A stretch of 64,000 nucleotides of DNA from Drosophila miranda (lineage: Eukaryota; Arthropoda; Insecta; Diptera; Drosophilidae), in contig NW_022881603.1 of the NCBI RefSeq assembly GCF_003369915.1, positions 34,345,522-34,409,521 of the forward strand, given 5' to 3'. The notes under the pieces are model-generated. The model saw only the letters and a program-made list of their open reading frames with translations, made no database searches and was not told where the DNA came from. Position 1 is the first letter of the stretch, and the number at the start of each line of letters is the position of its first letter. Below, in pieces: positions 1 through 10,174 of this stretch. The position numbers were made by a program, and so were the translations under genes.

Positions 1-1350
1 TAGTCTTTAGCGGCGCCACTCGCGACTTTGAGCACAAAACGTGGCTCAAAGACTGGGCTTCCCTGGACACGACATACACGCAAGCGCCATATGCTTCCAA
101 GCTGGCATCACAGAATCCGTGAACTTCTGTAGCCACACTAGAACGAAGAACCAAGCGAGGAAATGAGATCCGAGAAATGCTTGCCAAACTATTTCTCAAG
201 TCCATCCAAGTTGAATGCAACGCTGAGGGTAGGCTTTCATCCCAATCCAAATTTTCTCTCCAAAGCTGCTGAAGGAAGATTTTGCACCTGACAATGACTG
301 GATTTATCAATCCAAGAGGGTCGTAGAACCGCGCAATCGTAGATAAAACCGACCGCTTTGATGGCTTTGAGCTTGTGTCCAGTGCGGACAAGGCAAAAAG
401 CAGCTGATCCGAAGCAGGGTCCCACGCTAAGCCGAGAGTTTTGGCAATGTCGCTTCCATCATTAAACTTTAGGAACTTCTCTATGTCATCTTCAGGGGTT
501 CCCTCAAGTACTTCCTGGTGACTGGAGCACCATTTCCTAAGTCTAAAATTACCACGGGACAGTAAAGCTGATGTTTGGTGCATCTTGTCCATGACCTGTG
601 CGACCGAATTACCGCCCGAAATAAGGTCATCCACGTAAAACTCCTGCCGCAGAGCAGCTGAGCCAAGAGGGTAGGACTGGTGCATATGATGCAAATCAAT
701 GTACTCCCTCATAAAGGCGGAATACCGCTCCTTGAGTGTAGGATTACGCTCCAGTTTTCGCTCCAGACTGATGAACCGTCGATAAGCCTGAGCATAAGAT
801 TCTCCTAAACGATCAGTATTGTTATTTAGCGGCAGACGAACTGCATACTCCCCGGATGGCAACCGTGAAAGGTGGCTTACGAAATGTGCTTCACAATCGT
901 CTTCTTCTTTGGTATTCAAACCAGCCTCCACACAATTCTCGACTTCCCAAAACATACGAAGAGTTTTATCCAACCTTGCTTCCATCTCAGCTATCGAATC
1001 TGGACAATTGTGCGTAGCCAAAAGCGCCGAACTTGATACCTTCTGTCCACCGCCAGATTCGATCCACCCAAGCCGGGTCTTCTGCAGAAGAGGCAGTCCA
1101 TCGGTGAGTTTGATTTGCCCTACGCAGAGGAGATCATAAAAAACGCTCGCACCAATGAGAAGATCAACCCGTTGAGGATAGAAAAATGCAGGATCAGCGA
1201 GCTGAATGTTAGATGGAATACGCCAATCGGATACATTTACTGTCATACTTGGTTGAGAATCGGTAATCGTGGGGGCGATGAGAGCAGTAAGTGTAGTTGG
1301 GTAAGCAGAGGTGCGAGAACGCATACAAATGCTTATGGTGGATCCCTCAG
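1..1350 (-). pseudogene. BEL/Pao Pol fragment: protease end and deleted reverse transcriptase
   Basis: A minus-strand frame stays open to the window edge. It begins with the end of the DUF1758 region (DLLIGASVFYDLLCVGQ), passes a linker and reaches the start of RT (ERYSAFMREYIDLHHM). It then jumps directly to HQSYPLGSAALR and FYVDDLISGG, the catalytic YVDD block, and ends in the RT thumb/RNase H region. In the related BEL element at 42489-44750 about 150 residues lie between these blocks (palm motifs, AD..KMYRQ). An internal deletion near 680-700 therefore removed the RT core, so the copy is dead for reverse transcription. Confidence 0.75.
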
Positions 1351-2750
1351 TAGAAACGCTGGTATCGCCCAGCCCAGACACAAGTGCAGACGATTGAATT
1401 TCCTAAGCTGAAGCTGAGAACCACGGCTGTAGCCAGAAGCACGACATCAGAGTGAAGACCTTGGGCAGCAAGAGAGGTAGACGAAAGTAGAGACGAGCTG
1501 CTAGCAGAATTTTGAGCAACGGAAAGAGTGTCCGGTTGAACGGCCAGATCGGGAGGAGTAATACCTGGGCAGCCTTGTGTTGTGGGCTGTATACTATTGA
1601 AGTGCAACAAACTATGATGCCTACCGCCGCATACTCGACATTTTCCACTATTGCATGCGCGGGTCCGGTGCCCCGGCTTTAGGCAATTGAAGCATAGGGA
1701 AAGCTTCTTCACTTCTTTGTGGCGCAGCAACGGTGAGAGATTTCCGAATATCTTACACGAGTATATTCCATGGCCCGCTGAGTGGCAAAAGACGCATACA
1801 GACGGGTCGGCGGAAGATTTGGAAGCTACAAACGTTTTCTTAACCAAGAATTCGAAGAATTCCTCTGCGGTAGGTATAGCATCCGACGATGTGTGCTCCT
1901 CCCATTTGGTTTGCGTCTTCGAATCCAACTTCTGCAGCAGCATGTTGATGACCATGAATACTGAAATCTCCTCAGCAGTTCCCAATGTCTGCAACGCTCG
2001 CATGTGTAAATTGACTGCATCCGAAAACTCCCGAAGCCTTTTAGCAGAAGGCGAGTCTACCCTCTTTAGCCCAAGAATCTTCTTGATGTGTGCCTGGAAA
2101 ACAAGTCTTTTGTTATTAAAGCGTTTATTAAGTATATCCAGAGCCGCACGATAATTGGCACTGGAGAGCTCTAACGATCGAACCGAATCCAAAGCCGCAT
2201 CAGCGAGGCAAGAGCGAAGGTGCTGGAATTTCTCGATGTCACTGAGATCCGCATCCGCTTCAATCACCGATTTGAACATTGCCATAAAATCCGAGAACTC
2301 GACGTAACCACCAGAAAATTTAGGCACCTTCAGCTCAGAAAGGCGCTGCTTGTGAGCCATGATGATGATACTATGTCCGGAATGGCTTGGCAGAGTCGTA
2401 GAATGGGCAGCGGCGTGTGACTGGCTTACTTCAACAGCAGCCAGCAACTCAGCTTTCAACGATATGAAAAGAGTATCGAAGATTTCGCGCAGCTCACTCC
2501 CAATCTCGTTTTGATCGAGAGCCTCCAACTCATTATGGGCCTTATTAAATTCCTCTCGAATTTCTGCCAACATATCAAGGCGCACCTCGACTTCCGCGGC
2601 GGTCAGCTTATCGATTTTATTCCCCGCGAAGGATTCGCCAAGCCTGTGCAATCGATCATATAATGACTGACTTTTACGCTTATACAGACTCAGTCTGGAA
2701 TCAGCCACCACAATATTTCCGCCCGCGCCTGTATTCGGATCGTTGTCCAT
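1347..2750 (-). CDS. BEL/Pao Gag (with start of protease region)
   Basis: Start chosen at the ATG on 2750 (MDNDPNTGAGG...) because residues upstream in the same frame read like LTR-proximal leader. The protein has a helical N-terminal region, then the DUF1759-like capsid region (motif KVPKFSGGYVEFSDF around residue 145 from this start), a CCHC knuckle (CFNCLKPGHRTRAC) and a second Cys/His module (CRVCGGRHHSLLH). It then enters the aspartic-protease-like (DUF1758) region and hits a stop after LLATAVVLSFSLGN. Gag packages element RNA. The frame is lost near 1350, where the adjacent frame continues the protein, so gag and pol are separated by a frameshift and probably a small deletion of the protease core. 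Confidence 0.8.
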   Translation of the reverse strand: MDNDPNTGAGGNIVVADSRLSLYKRKSQSLYDRLHRLGESFAGNKIDKLTAAEVEVRLDMLAEIREEFNKAHNELEALDQNEIGSELREIFDTLFISLKAELLAAVEVSQSHAAAHSTTLPSHSGHSIIIMAHKQRLSELKVPKFSGGYVEFSDFMAMFKSVIEADADLSDIEKFQHLRSCLADAALDSVRSLELSSANYRAALDILNKRFNNKRLVFQAHIKKILGLKRVDSPSAKRLREFSDAVNLHMRALQTLGTAEEISVFMVINMLLQKLDSKTQTKWEEHTSSDAIPTAEEFFEFLVKKTFVASKSSADPSVCVFCHSAGHGIYSCKIFGNLSPLLRHKEVKKLSLCFNCLKPGHRTRACNSGKCRVCGGRHHSLLHFNSIQPTTQGCPGITPPDLAVQPDTLSVAQNSASSSSLLSSTSLAAQGLHSDVVLLATAVVLSFSLGNSIVCTCVWAGRYQRFY

Positions 2751-3088
2751 GTTAACCGTTGTGCAATTCGACACAACAACGGAAAATGAAATACCGCTTA
2801 AGCGACGATGTATAGATGCCAGAGCGAGAATGCAAGACACGAAAAGGCAAGAACCGCGGCTGCAGCTGCGCAGAGAATGAGAGATTCGACGCTTAAAGTA
2901 CCGGAATTTGTCTATAAATATTCCAGCCGCACTCTCACTGAATTTGCACTTTAAACTGTTTTTCAACGTGCACCCAAATGTATTTGTTGGTAGTTAAACT
3001 ACCCAACAACAAAATATTGTATAAATAATAAGTGTTTTAACGGAACGCGATTAAGCAATGGTTTTATATCACTTCGGGGGTCACCAAT

Positions 3089-3482
3089 GTTTGAGATGCC
3101 AAGCTTTTTTGGCACCTATGTGTTTCAAAAATGAAAAGAGATTTTGGCTTAAACTTCATAATTCGTATTTAATCTTGGTGGCTTAGCGGAAGCCGATTGC
3201 TTGCTATTGCCAGATAAACTTTATGCGAGATCGATATGCAACCAATGCGCAGAGGGGTTAGCATTGAACTAAACTATAGACGACGGCGTTAGATCAAAGT
3301 GATTGCCGAAGTGGCGGCAGCAGATCAAAGTAGTTGCCGAAGTGGCGGCGGCAGAGAGCCCCTTTAGCGGGAGAGCGCAGCAGCTCTGCAGAACGTCAAC
3401 GTTTTACAACATAGGCGGCTCTCTCTGCTCATACAATAATAATGTTAAAGTTACGGTTATTCTTCAGCGGCTGGCCCGAACA
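3089..3482 (-). repeat. 5' LTR of BEL/Pao element 1
   Basis: About 394 bp with TG...CA ends on both strands (plus-strand start TGTTTGAGAT, end CCCGAACA). The left edge is fixed by the primer-binding site that follows in element orientation (minus-strand TTGGTGACCCCG at 3077-3088), a form common in BEL/Pao elements. The right edge is fixed by return to PIF sequence at 3483. The 3' LTR lies outside the window, so LTR-LTR divergence and the target duplication cannot be checked here. Confidence 0.8.
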
Positions 3483-4291
3483 ATGGTATTCACTGCGAAA
3501 ACGTAAACAATGATTGTGACAAAATTAACAAAAAACAAAAACAACAACAGAACAGCTCGGAAGGACAGCAGACCAAATTTTCGAAAAACTTATTAATAAA
3601 ATGGATTTAGTGCCAGAAAACTCCACCAGTGGTACGTTGAATAGATATATTTGTTTTTTATTGTTTATAATATATAATATTATTACACAATGCAGCAAAC
3701 AAGAGAACAACAGCAGGCGGCAGGGTGAAATGGAGTGCCGCGCTTGAGAGCCTGCTGATTGACATATGGAAGGAGAAAATTGAAGATTTGCGCGAACCAC
3801 GCAAAAATTCACATGTGTAAATTAAGTTGTCCGTATGTCCAAGTAGCCTTAGCTGCTTGATGCGGTGGTCCTCGTGCGGGTTCCGTGGTATAGAATCCTT
3901 TATGAAGATTATGTTGTAGAGATAACTGTCTCTCTTATCACTGGCCTTGTGGTACAGTGGTATAGAATTAATAATTCAAAGTGTTTACGGCTGGTTGCCG
4001 GAGCAAGGTTTATTAACAAGCGTTAGCTTTCGTTATAAGAACAGAACTAAAACTAGGAGCCACCAGCAAGCTGGGGCATAAGCTGAATCAAAAGTATTTA
4101 ATTGCCAAAGAATGCAAAGCTACAAAATATATGTACTTAGAGCTACAAAGCTACAGTCGGTAAGCCGACTTGGCATAAGCGATAATGCTGATCTTGCGGC
4201 ATGTGCAAGATATCAGATTACCGCCGGTTGACCGTCACATTCAGGGCGCTGAACTGAAGTTCGCTGATTTGGCATCTTGAGTGCAAACAAC

Positions 4292-4829
4292 ATGGAGCAG
4301 AGCACATTGGACAACGACAGTAAGTTTTATTAATTTATTGCTAAAAAAATATATTTCATTTAAGGTGTTCATTGCAGATCCTGATGAGTACTTTTCGGAT
4401 ATTATTGAGATGGACCTGGACGGATCTTGTAGCTCCAGCACCTTGTCTGGGCGTCCGCCAAAGAAAAAGAAAAAGACCGACATTTCGTGGCTGGCAGAGA
4501 TCGCCCAGGAGCGTCTCGAACAACAAAAGGACCACCACAGAAAGAAGGAGGAGCACGACGTTAGGCAGGAGAAGATGGTGCAGGACTTGATCAGCACCCA
4601 AACAAAATTCCAGAACGACTTATTAGACTTATTAGAAATGCCCAAATGCATTTTCCACCACTCGCCTAGCTTTGGAAAGGTTGTAGTTAAACGTGCGCTG
4701 TTCCAAAGAGGCGACTGTGGAAAACGGGTAAGGTTTCATCAGCTTTTTAGAAAACCTAAATGCCGAGTCCCCGATAAGCATTACAGGGACGTTTACTCCG
4801 CTTATTTCCTTGGCTTTCTCTTGGAGTAA
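4292..4829 (+). pseudogene. PIF/Harbinger accessory protein (ORF1-type), fused at deletion junction
   Basis: Exon 1 is 4292-4319 (MEQSTLDND), intron 4320-4377 (GTAAGT...GCAG), exon 2 from 4378. Features: an acidic start (PDEYFSDIIEMDLDG), a basic nuclear-localisation-like block (RPPKKKKKTD) and a charged coiled-coil-like region (ERLEQQKDHHRKKEEHDVRQEK). PIF elements need such a second protein for DNA binding and nuclear import of the transposase; here that role is inferred from position and composition. After about 4632 the frame crosses the deletion into the antisense of the transposase, so residues beyond LLDLLEMPK are not native. The native end is better seen in copy 2 (52559). Confidence 0.65.
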
Positions 4830-5833
4830 TGCCGATGCTTCGATATGTTTTGCACGGCTTGACTTCTGGTATATCATCGAGTCATTGCACCTTCCTGCAG
4901 AGCCGATATTTACATATGTAAATCTGTATCTAAAAAGAATCGGATTTAAATAATTTAGGACATTAAACCAACTTGCTAAATACATATTTTTTTGCAAGAT
5001 ATTTGCATACCTATAATCCACTAGGGCAAACAAGACTGTGGAATACCAGCCCTTATAGTTATGGTGGTCTACTGCCTCAGGTGCTGGTGGTTTTATTTCG
5101 ATGTGGCATCCATCTAGAATAAAAAGGAAGTTTAAAAACCAATTTATATGTAAACATATTGCTGAAGTTCTTATTGATATCCTACCAATTGCACCTAGGC
5201 ACTGAGGAAACCCAATTGCCTCGAATCCCTTTACGCACTCATCAATTTTGTCGGAAGTTAGGTAATTGGGCGACATGTACTCCTTCGAAAACTCGTCGAT
5301 AAGTGCTCTGCAAAACTCGTGCAGGATATTACACACACTGTTTGGAGCTACACCGAAAAGCCTGCCAACTGTTCGGTACTCAGAGGACGAGCCCAAAGTG
5401 TATAGCGCAATGGCGATGCGCTTTTCCAAAGGAATTGCAGCTCGGCAGTTGGTGTCCTTCTTTCGCAGCACTTCAAGCCGATTCACTAAAATATCAAAGC
5501 AGGGCCTCTCCAATCGGAAACTCTCTTTGAAAAACGCCTCATTGTTTTCTGGTACATCTTTCTCCCAAAATGTCCCGAACCGCTTCTAAAACCATAAAAT
5601 ATGTCCTTGTACTTTAAACTATGGTTGAAGTTAGTAGAAGTACTCACAAACGACCATAATCTTCCTGGCTTTTGTGTTTTTATGGCAGTCATCTGCGTCA
5701 TCTCATCCTCGTCAATGTTAAAGTCATCATCGTCATCATCATTATTCATTGACAGCAACATTATTAGTTGGTGCAAGAAAATATTTTGCTGTTGAACCAC
5801 AGCCGAAATAATTGCTATATCTTCATCATCCAT
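4632..5833 (-). pseudogene. PIF/Harbinger DDE transposase, C-terminally truncated
   Basis: Exons read right to left: 5648-5833, 5186-5585, 5011-5113 and 4632-4929, each with GT/AG borders and matching phase. The N-terminus is acidic (an Asp run near residue 35). A helix-turn-helix-like segment follows (YRTVGRLFGVAPNSVCNIL). The DDE triad is visible: first Asp in CLGAIDGCHIEI (formed by splicing at 5186/5113), second in MLIGDSAF, and Glu in VVENAFG. Family role: cuts and joins transposon ends in the nucleus with the accessory protein. The reading frame ends just after VVENAFGHF at the internal deletion, so roughly 80 C-terminal residues present in copy 2 are missing. Introns in the transposase resemble the PIF-like family described in Drosophila (DPLG relatives). 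Confidence 0.8.
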
Positions 5834-5997
5834 TATAAGAACCAAGAATTAATAAATCTTCCGCGCAAATTTAATGAACTTGTTATTGGCATCAGCTGTT
5901 TTTGACGGATGGTGGATGGTGGCAGTGTGAATCGGAGTTTCACATCTGTCAAAAAATTCCACCATTCCCCCGGGATGGGCTCAGTGTGCAGAGCCTA

Positions 5998-6965
5998 TTA
6001 AGCATTGTCATAATTTTCCAAGCATATCCGTTTTCAAGCTAGATCTAGCCTCAAATAGGCTAAAATGGCAGCACTGGTGTTTTTCTATCGGCGTCATTTC
6101 CTGGTGCTTGTCGAATAATTTTCGCGAGTTTTTGTTAAAGCAAAAAGGTAAGTTTTCCTAGGCTAATTACTGTTTTTGAAAGGTACATTAGAGGGAGAAA
6201 TAATCCGTGGTCTTTGACTCGCACAAAGCAAATGTGCAATTTGATTGACTAAGAAATATGAACGAATACGAATTCTGCGCTTTGCGCCTGGACGCTCTTT
6301 TGCGTTAACACGTGTTTTCTAATAACGCGATGTGTGGTAAATTGATTGAATACCCACACACATATGTGTGTAAGGGCGATCGGTATGGCGCATTATTTTT
6401 ATGTATAAAATAAAAAAATATGTCTGTAAAAATATGTCGCCCTCATTCGAGCTTGGGCCGAAGTTCCGCCCACAACAACCGAAAATTTGGTGGCATCGAT
6501 GCCCCGACGACTACAGGCTGCAATAGATGCCAATGGTGGACCAATCAAATATTAAAAGTATAAAAAGTATTAATATTAAGATGACTTTGAGACTATAATA
6601 CAAAAGCATAGAGGCTGTATGTACACTTTTTTCCGTGAACATTTTATGTTTTTTCGTTGTAACTTTAGTATACATAATTTTTGTTTAAGTTTTTTTTTTT
6701 GAAATAATAATAACTTTAAGTGTCCTAAATAATGGCATACCAACTTTTTTAATTTTCAATGCGAAAACCCGAAATATTGAAAAATCGGTGCTGTATGTTG
6801 ACTTTTTTCCTTGACTGTACATGCAGATGTATGTATATGTACATATGTTGGTGAAGGGCGTGTATGCTTCGGCATTGTAAATAAGTGTTAAATAAAAGCA
6901 TGCAAATGGTGAGAAGTTGTTAAATAAACTATTTGGTTTGTTCAAGAATTCCGCATTTATTAAAA
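5998..6965 (+). promoter_or_regulatory. Nap1: Nap1 promoter, 5' untranslated exon and first intron
   Basis: PIF copy 1 ends at 5997, so the Nap1 promoter retained here is very short. A noncoding exon is likely to end at 6147 (AAAAAG followed by GTAAGT). The first intron then runs to a plausible acceptor near 6944 (TTTGTTCAAG), just before the start codon at 6966. The intron is AT-rich with short TATG/CATATG runs. The exact transcription start is not visible. A GGCAGCACTGG stretch near 6068 resembles Drosophila core-promoter Motif 1 loosely. Confidence 0.5.
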
Positions 6966-8345
6966 ATGGACGCATCACCAGAGGGACACGTAGAGGCCGA
7001 GTCCTGTAATGAGGTCGACGACGAGAAGTCTGTCAATTCCGACTGCCAGTCCATGTAAGTAATGTGAACTTGAGGCTTGACGACGACGTCTGAAAATTGT
7101 GAATTGCAGGCCGGCTTACATGAATTCGGTTATGAGGCGGCAGTATTTGCAAGAAATGGTTAAAGCGCTGCCAGTTCCAATTCAAAATAGAATTGTAGTG
7201 CTTAAAAATCTGCAGTTGGAACATCTGAAGATCGAGGCTGAGTTCTTCGAGGAGGTTTACAAGCTGGAGCAGAAGTATCAGCTCAAGTACCAGCCCATGT
7301 TCGATAAACGCAAGGAAATTGTCATCGGTACAGTAGACCCCCCTGTGGAGAAGCCCAATTGGACAGAGCCCGAGAACCCTGAAACAGAATCCGATGCCGA
7401 AGAGCACTACAGTGAATCACTGAAAGCTATCAAAAGTATTCCCCAAGATGCGAAGGGCATTCCCGGATTCTGGCTAACGGTTTTCCGTAACACTGCTATT
7501 CTGTCGGAAATGGTTCAACCACACGATGAACCAGCTATGCGCAAACTAACTGATATATCCATCAAATACGATGATGGGGTATGTAGAAAAGCAACTAAGC
7601 TTCCATGCTTAGTACTGCATAGCTAATTTTTGAACTATTTCAGCACTCTTACACATTGGAGTTCCATTTCGATAAGAATGAGTACTTTTCGAACACAGTT
7701 CTTACAAAGCAGTACGTTCTGAAGTCCACTGTCGACCCTGATGATCCGTTCGCCTTTGAAGGACCAGAAATCTACAAGTGTTCGGTATGTTGGGCTGAGT
7801 GACGTTCAATGAATGAGAAGCACAAAAATGATTGTATTCAATTGATTTCAAGGGATGCAACATTACCTGGGAGAAGAAAATGAACCTAACTGTGAAGACA
7901 ATCAGGAAGAAGCAGAAGCATAAGGAGCGTGGCGCAGTGCGCACCATTGTCAAACAGGTTCCAAGCGATTCCTTTTTCAATTTCTTCAACCCACCAGAGG
8001 TTCCATCCGATAAGGAGGAAATTGATGATGAATCTCAGCAAGTATGGACATCTCATCTCATTTGGTAATCGAATAGCATCGAAATTACTAACTTGGGGGC
8101 TCTTTTTATTGCAGATACTGGCAACCGATTTTGAAATTGGTCACTTTTTGCGGGCCAGAATAATTGCAAAGGCGGTGCTTTACTTTACTGGTGACATTGT
8201 CGATGATGAGGACGACGAAGACGAGGAGGAGTTCGATGAAAACGAGGAGGAGGACGATGACGATGAAGTTGCACCTCCAACCAAGGGTCACAACAAACAT
8301 GCCGGTAACAAGAAACAGTCGCCCAATGACTGCCCCAACCAGTAG
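6966..8345 (+). CDS. Nap1: Nucleosome assembly protein 1 (histone chaperone), intact
   Basis: Coding exons 6966-7054, 7110-7578, 7644-7784, 7853-8041 and 8115-8345 all have GT/AG borders and agreeing phase, giving 372 residues (D. melanogaster Nap1 is about 370). The protein has the NAP fold: the long dimerisation helix (about residues 45-80), the conserved GIPGFWLTVFRN block, and FFNFFNPP. A basic nuclear-import-like patch (KKQKHKER) and a strongly acidic tail (DDEDDEDEEEF) are present. NAP1 carries H2A-H2B dimers between cytoplasm and nucleus and deposits them on DNA. No stop or frameshift is seen, in contrast to most neighbours, suggesting the copy is still selected or only recently unconstrained. 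Polyadenylation is probably soon after 8400. Confidence 0.95.
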
Positions 8346-8891
8346 GCACAAGATATGATGGCGGTGTTTCATCGATTGGAATAGTGTTTACCGATATTAT
8401 GTATATACATAATTCAAATTTAATTTGAAATATATTTTTGGTGAATTAAACTAAACGAAAGTGAACTACTAAACTGTGTGTACAATTATTGTTACACCTA
8501 TGAAAACTTGATCTTATACTTTATATTAGAGCACTAAACATTATCAAAAATCTAGATAGTGTCTCAAAAGATGGAGGTGCTCAAGTTGAATAGGCATTCG
8601 TGGGAATACAATATAAATTAAATGCTGGTTGTATGGTAGGATTAAATTTTATTAAATTACTAATGCTTGTCTAACGCTTACAGAAATAGGAACGAGCAGA
8701 AGTATGATGTGCTAAGCTACTTTTTTCCAGCTAACAGCTTGAGCTCTTTTTTTGATAAGTTGTAAGGATAATGTAGACTAGTGGGGACGAAAATTTTCCC
8801 AGTAACTCGGCTGGAAAAGAAGACAAGCTGTGAGTGAATGCTCAACACATTTTATGCTTTCGCTACCTTCATAGGTAGAATTTCCTCGAAC
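8346..8891. other. Intergenic: Nap1 3' UTR and lipase 3' flank (convergent genes)
   Basis: AT-rich single-copy-looking DNA between two convergent genes. No coding pattern, RNA gene or transposon end was recognised. It probably holds the Nap1 3' untranslated region on the left and the lipase 3' untranslated region on the right. Confidence 0.5.
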
Positions 8892-10143
8892 TTACTTGTC
8901 AAAGTTCTCTTCATACCCGACCGTATAATCAGCTGGTATTTTCGCTACCTTTTGCAGGTCTATGCACTTCGATGGCGTCGAGTTGAGGGCGTAAAATGGG
9001 TAATCAAAAGCATTAATATAGATGTCAACGCAGAGCCCGTGGCTGCCAAGATGAAGTTGACTGGATACTGATGGCTGGGCGAGTCCAAAGCTGCCCAGCA
9101 TTATATTTCTGTGGCAAGAGTATACAAACGTTCCTTTATCACGGCTTGAATGAAAGCATTGCACATGTTTGCCAGCTTTCGAGTGATCTACTGCAATCGG
9201 ATCGAATCCGGGCCCAGCCATGTCACACGCTGCGCAATGAAAGAACAATTAATCAGTCGGTGTTTTAAAATGAAATTAATCATAATGGAATTACTATCTA
9301 TGCTTTGGATCATATGTTGTGGTCCTAAGGAGCGGCCTACAGCAGACGCAAGTTGTCCCCCAAAGCTAAATCCAAACATATAGCCTCGTTTAGTATCGAA
9401 TCCATTTTTAATGAGAGTCAGAATGACTGACACTATGGCACCAGTAATGTTCTCGAAATTTGTATACAACCTGTACGGCGAAAGGGTGTATAAGAAGGGG
9501 TTAGCAAAAATTGCCTGTGCACATTACCTTACCACCTTACCGCATATACGATGTACTCGCAATTATACTCTAATCAATACATATCACGCAGCCTCCACGA
9601 TAATAGCTTAATCCTGGAATTGTTTGTGTCATATGTATGTACAGGACATTCATCAGTTATAGATAGATCATTATCTGCTTACGATCGATAAGCGCCAGAG
9701 ACCGATCATCAGCACAGCTTTGGATCCAGCCATGTAAAACAATAGCAAATTTATCCGATGGGGAGCAGCCAGAAGAACCTTTATGCATATAGTCTTCGTC
9801 AAAAGCGGATGCTTCAAAGGTTTTTGTGTTGTTTCTAAAAAAATGTAAAGATATACCAAAACAGGCACGTCTGCTGAAAAATCACTTACTTATAAAACAT
9901 AAGTCGCATTGTTTTTGTACATCATATTTGGTTCTTGGTCGAAGAGCTTAGAAAGAAAATACTCAGATAGGAGAAAACCACTTTCATTGAGTGCAAATAG
10001 TACCTACTTATAGTTTCATTTCGTGCAGCATGACTTGGTGCGCGCCCTAAAATTGCATATTTTAGGTTCAGCCTAGAATTAGTCTTACAAACTAAAAGTA
10101 GTAAAATAATTGCGTTTAAACTGAGATATCTAAGATATATCAT
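8892..10143 (-). pseudogene. Secreted pancreatic-lipase-family protein with premature stop
   Basis: Exons read right to left. Exon 1 (10008-10143) encodes a signal peptide (MIYLRYLSLNAIILLLLV). Further exons contain the oxyanion-side motif KFAIVLHGW, the strand YYRGGCVICID, the nucleophile elbow GFSFGGQLASAVG (GxSxG), the acid region DTCDMAGPGFDP, and a Cys-rich C-terminus ending NFDK. Splice borders before and after the GFSFG exon are canonical and join in phase. The strand exon carries a TAG at 9570-9572 immediately after VICID, where family members have an aromatic residue, so the product would end before the active serine. The join between the second exon and the HGW exon (near 9845) also looks out of phase. 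The family hydrolyses lipid esters extracellularly. The Ty3 element lies 31 bp upstream of this start codon. Confidence 0.75.
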
Positions 10144-10174
10144 TATCCACTTTTATTCATAGAAACATAAGTAT

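Larger units (their letters stand above)
1..3482 (-). mobile_element. BEL/Pao LTR retrotransposon, defective, cut by window start
   Basis: The element runs right to left. Its 5' LTR is at 3089-3482, a primer-binding site follows, then gag with a zinc knuckle, then pol with an aspartic-protease-like region and reverse transcriptase continuing past base 1. Gag with the DUF1759-like region, CCHC knuckle and trailing CxxC...HH module is typical of Drosophila BEL/Pao elements. The LTR right edge (3482) abuts sequence that is continuous in the second PIF copy near 53715, so this element is inserted inside PIF copy 1. Pol is damaged (frameshift near 1350 and loss of the RT core), so the copy cannot be autonomous. 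Confidence 0.9.
3483..5997. mobile_element. PIF/Harbinger DNA transposon, copy 1 (deletion derivative)
   Basis: It matches, in reverse orientation, the element at 38791-53902. The right end AGCCTA (5992-5997) is followed by TTA, the usual PIF target (TWA). The left end is hidden behind the BEL insertion at 3482. It holds two divergent genes: a DDE transposase on the minus strand and a small basic/acidic protein on the plus strand, the standard two-gene PIF arrangement. Compared with copy 2 about 250 bp are missing near 4632, fusing the 3' ends of the two genes and removing the transposase C-terminus. The 3483-4290 arm is noncoding; it matches 52928-53735 of copy 2. Confidence 0.85.
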
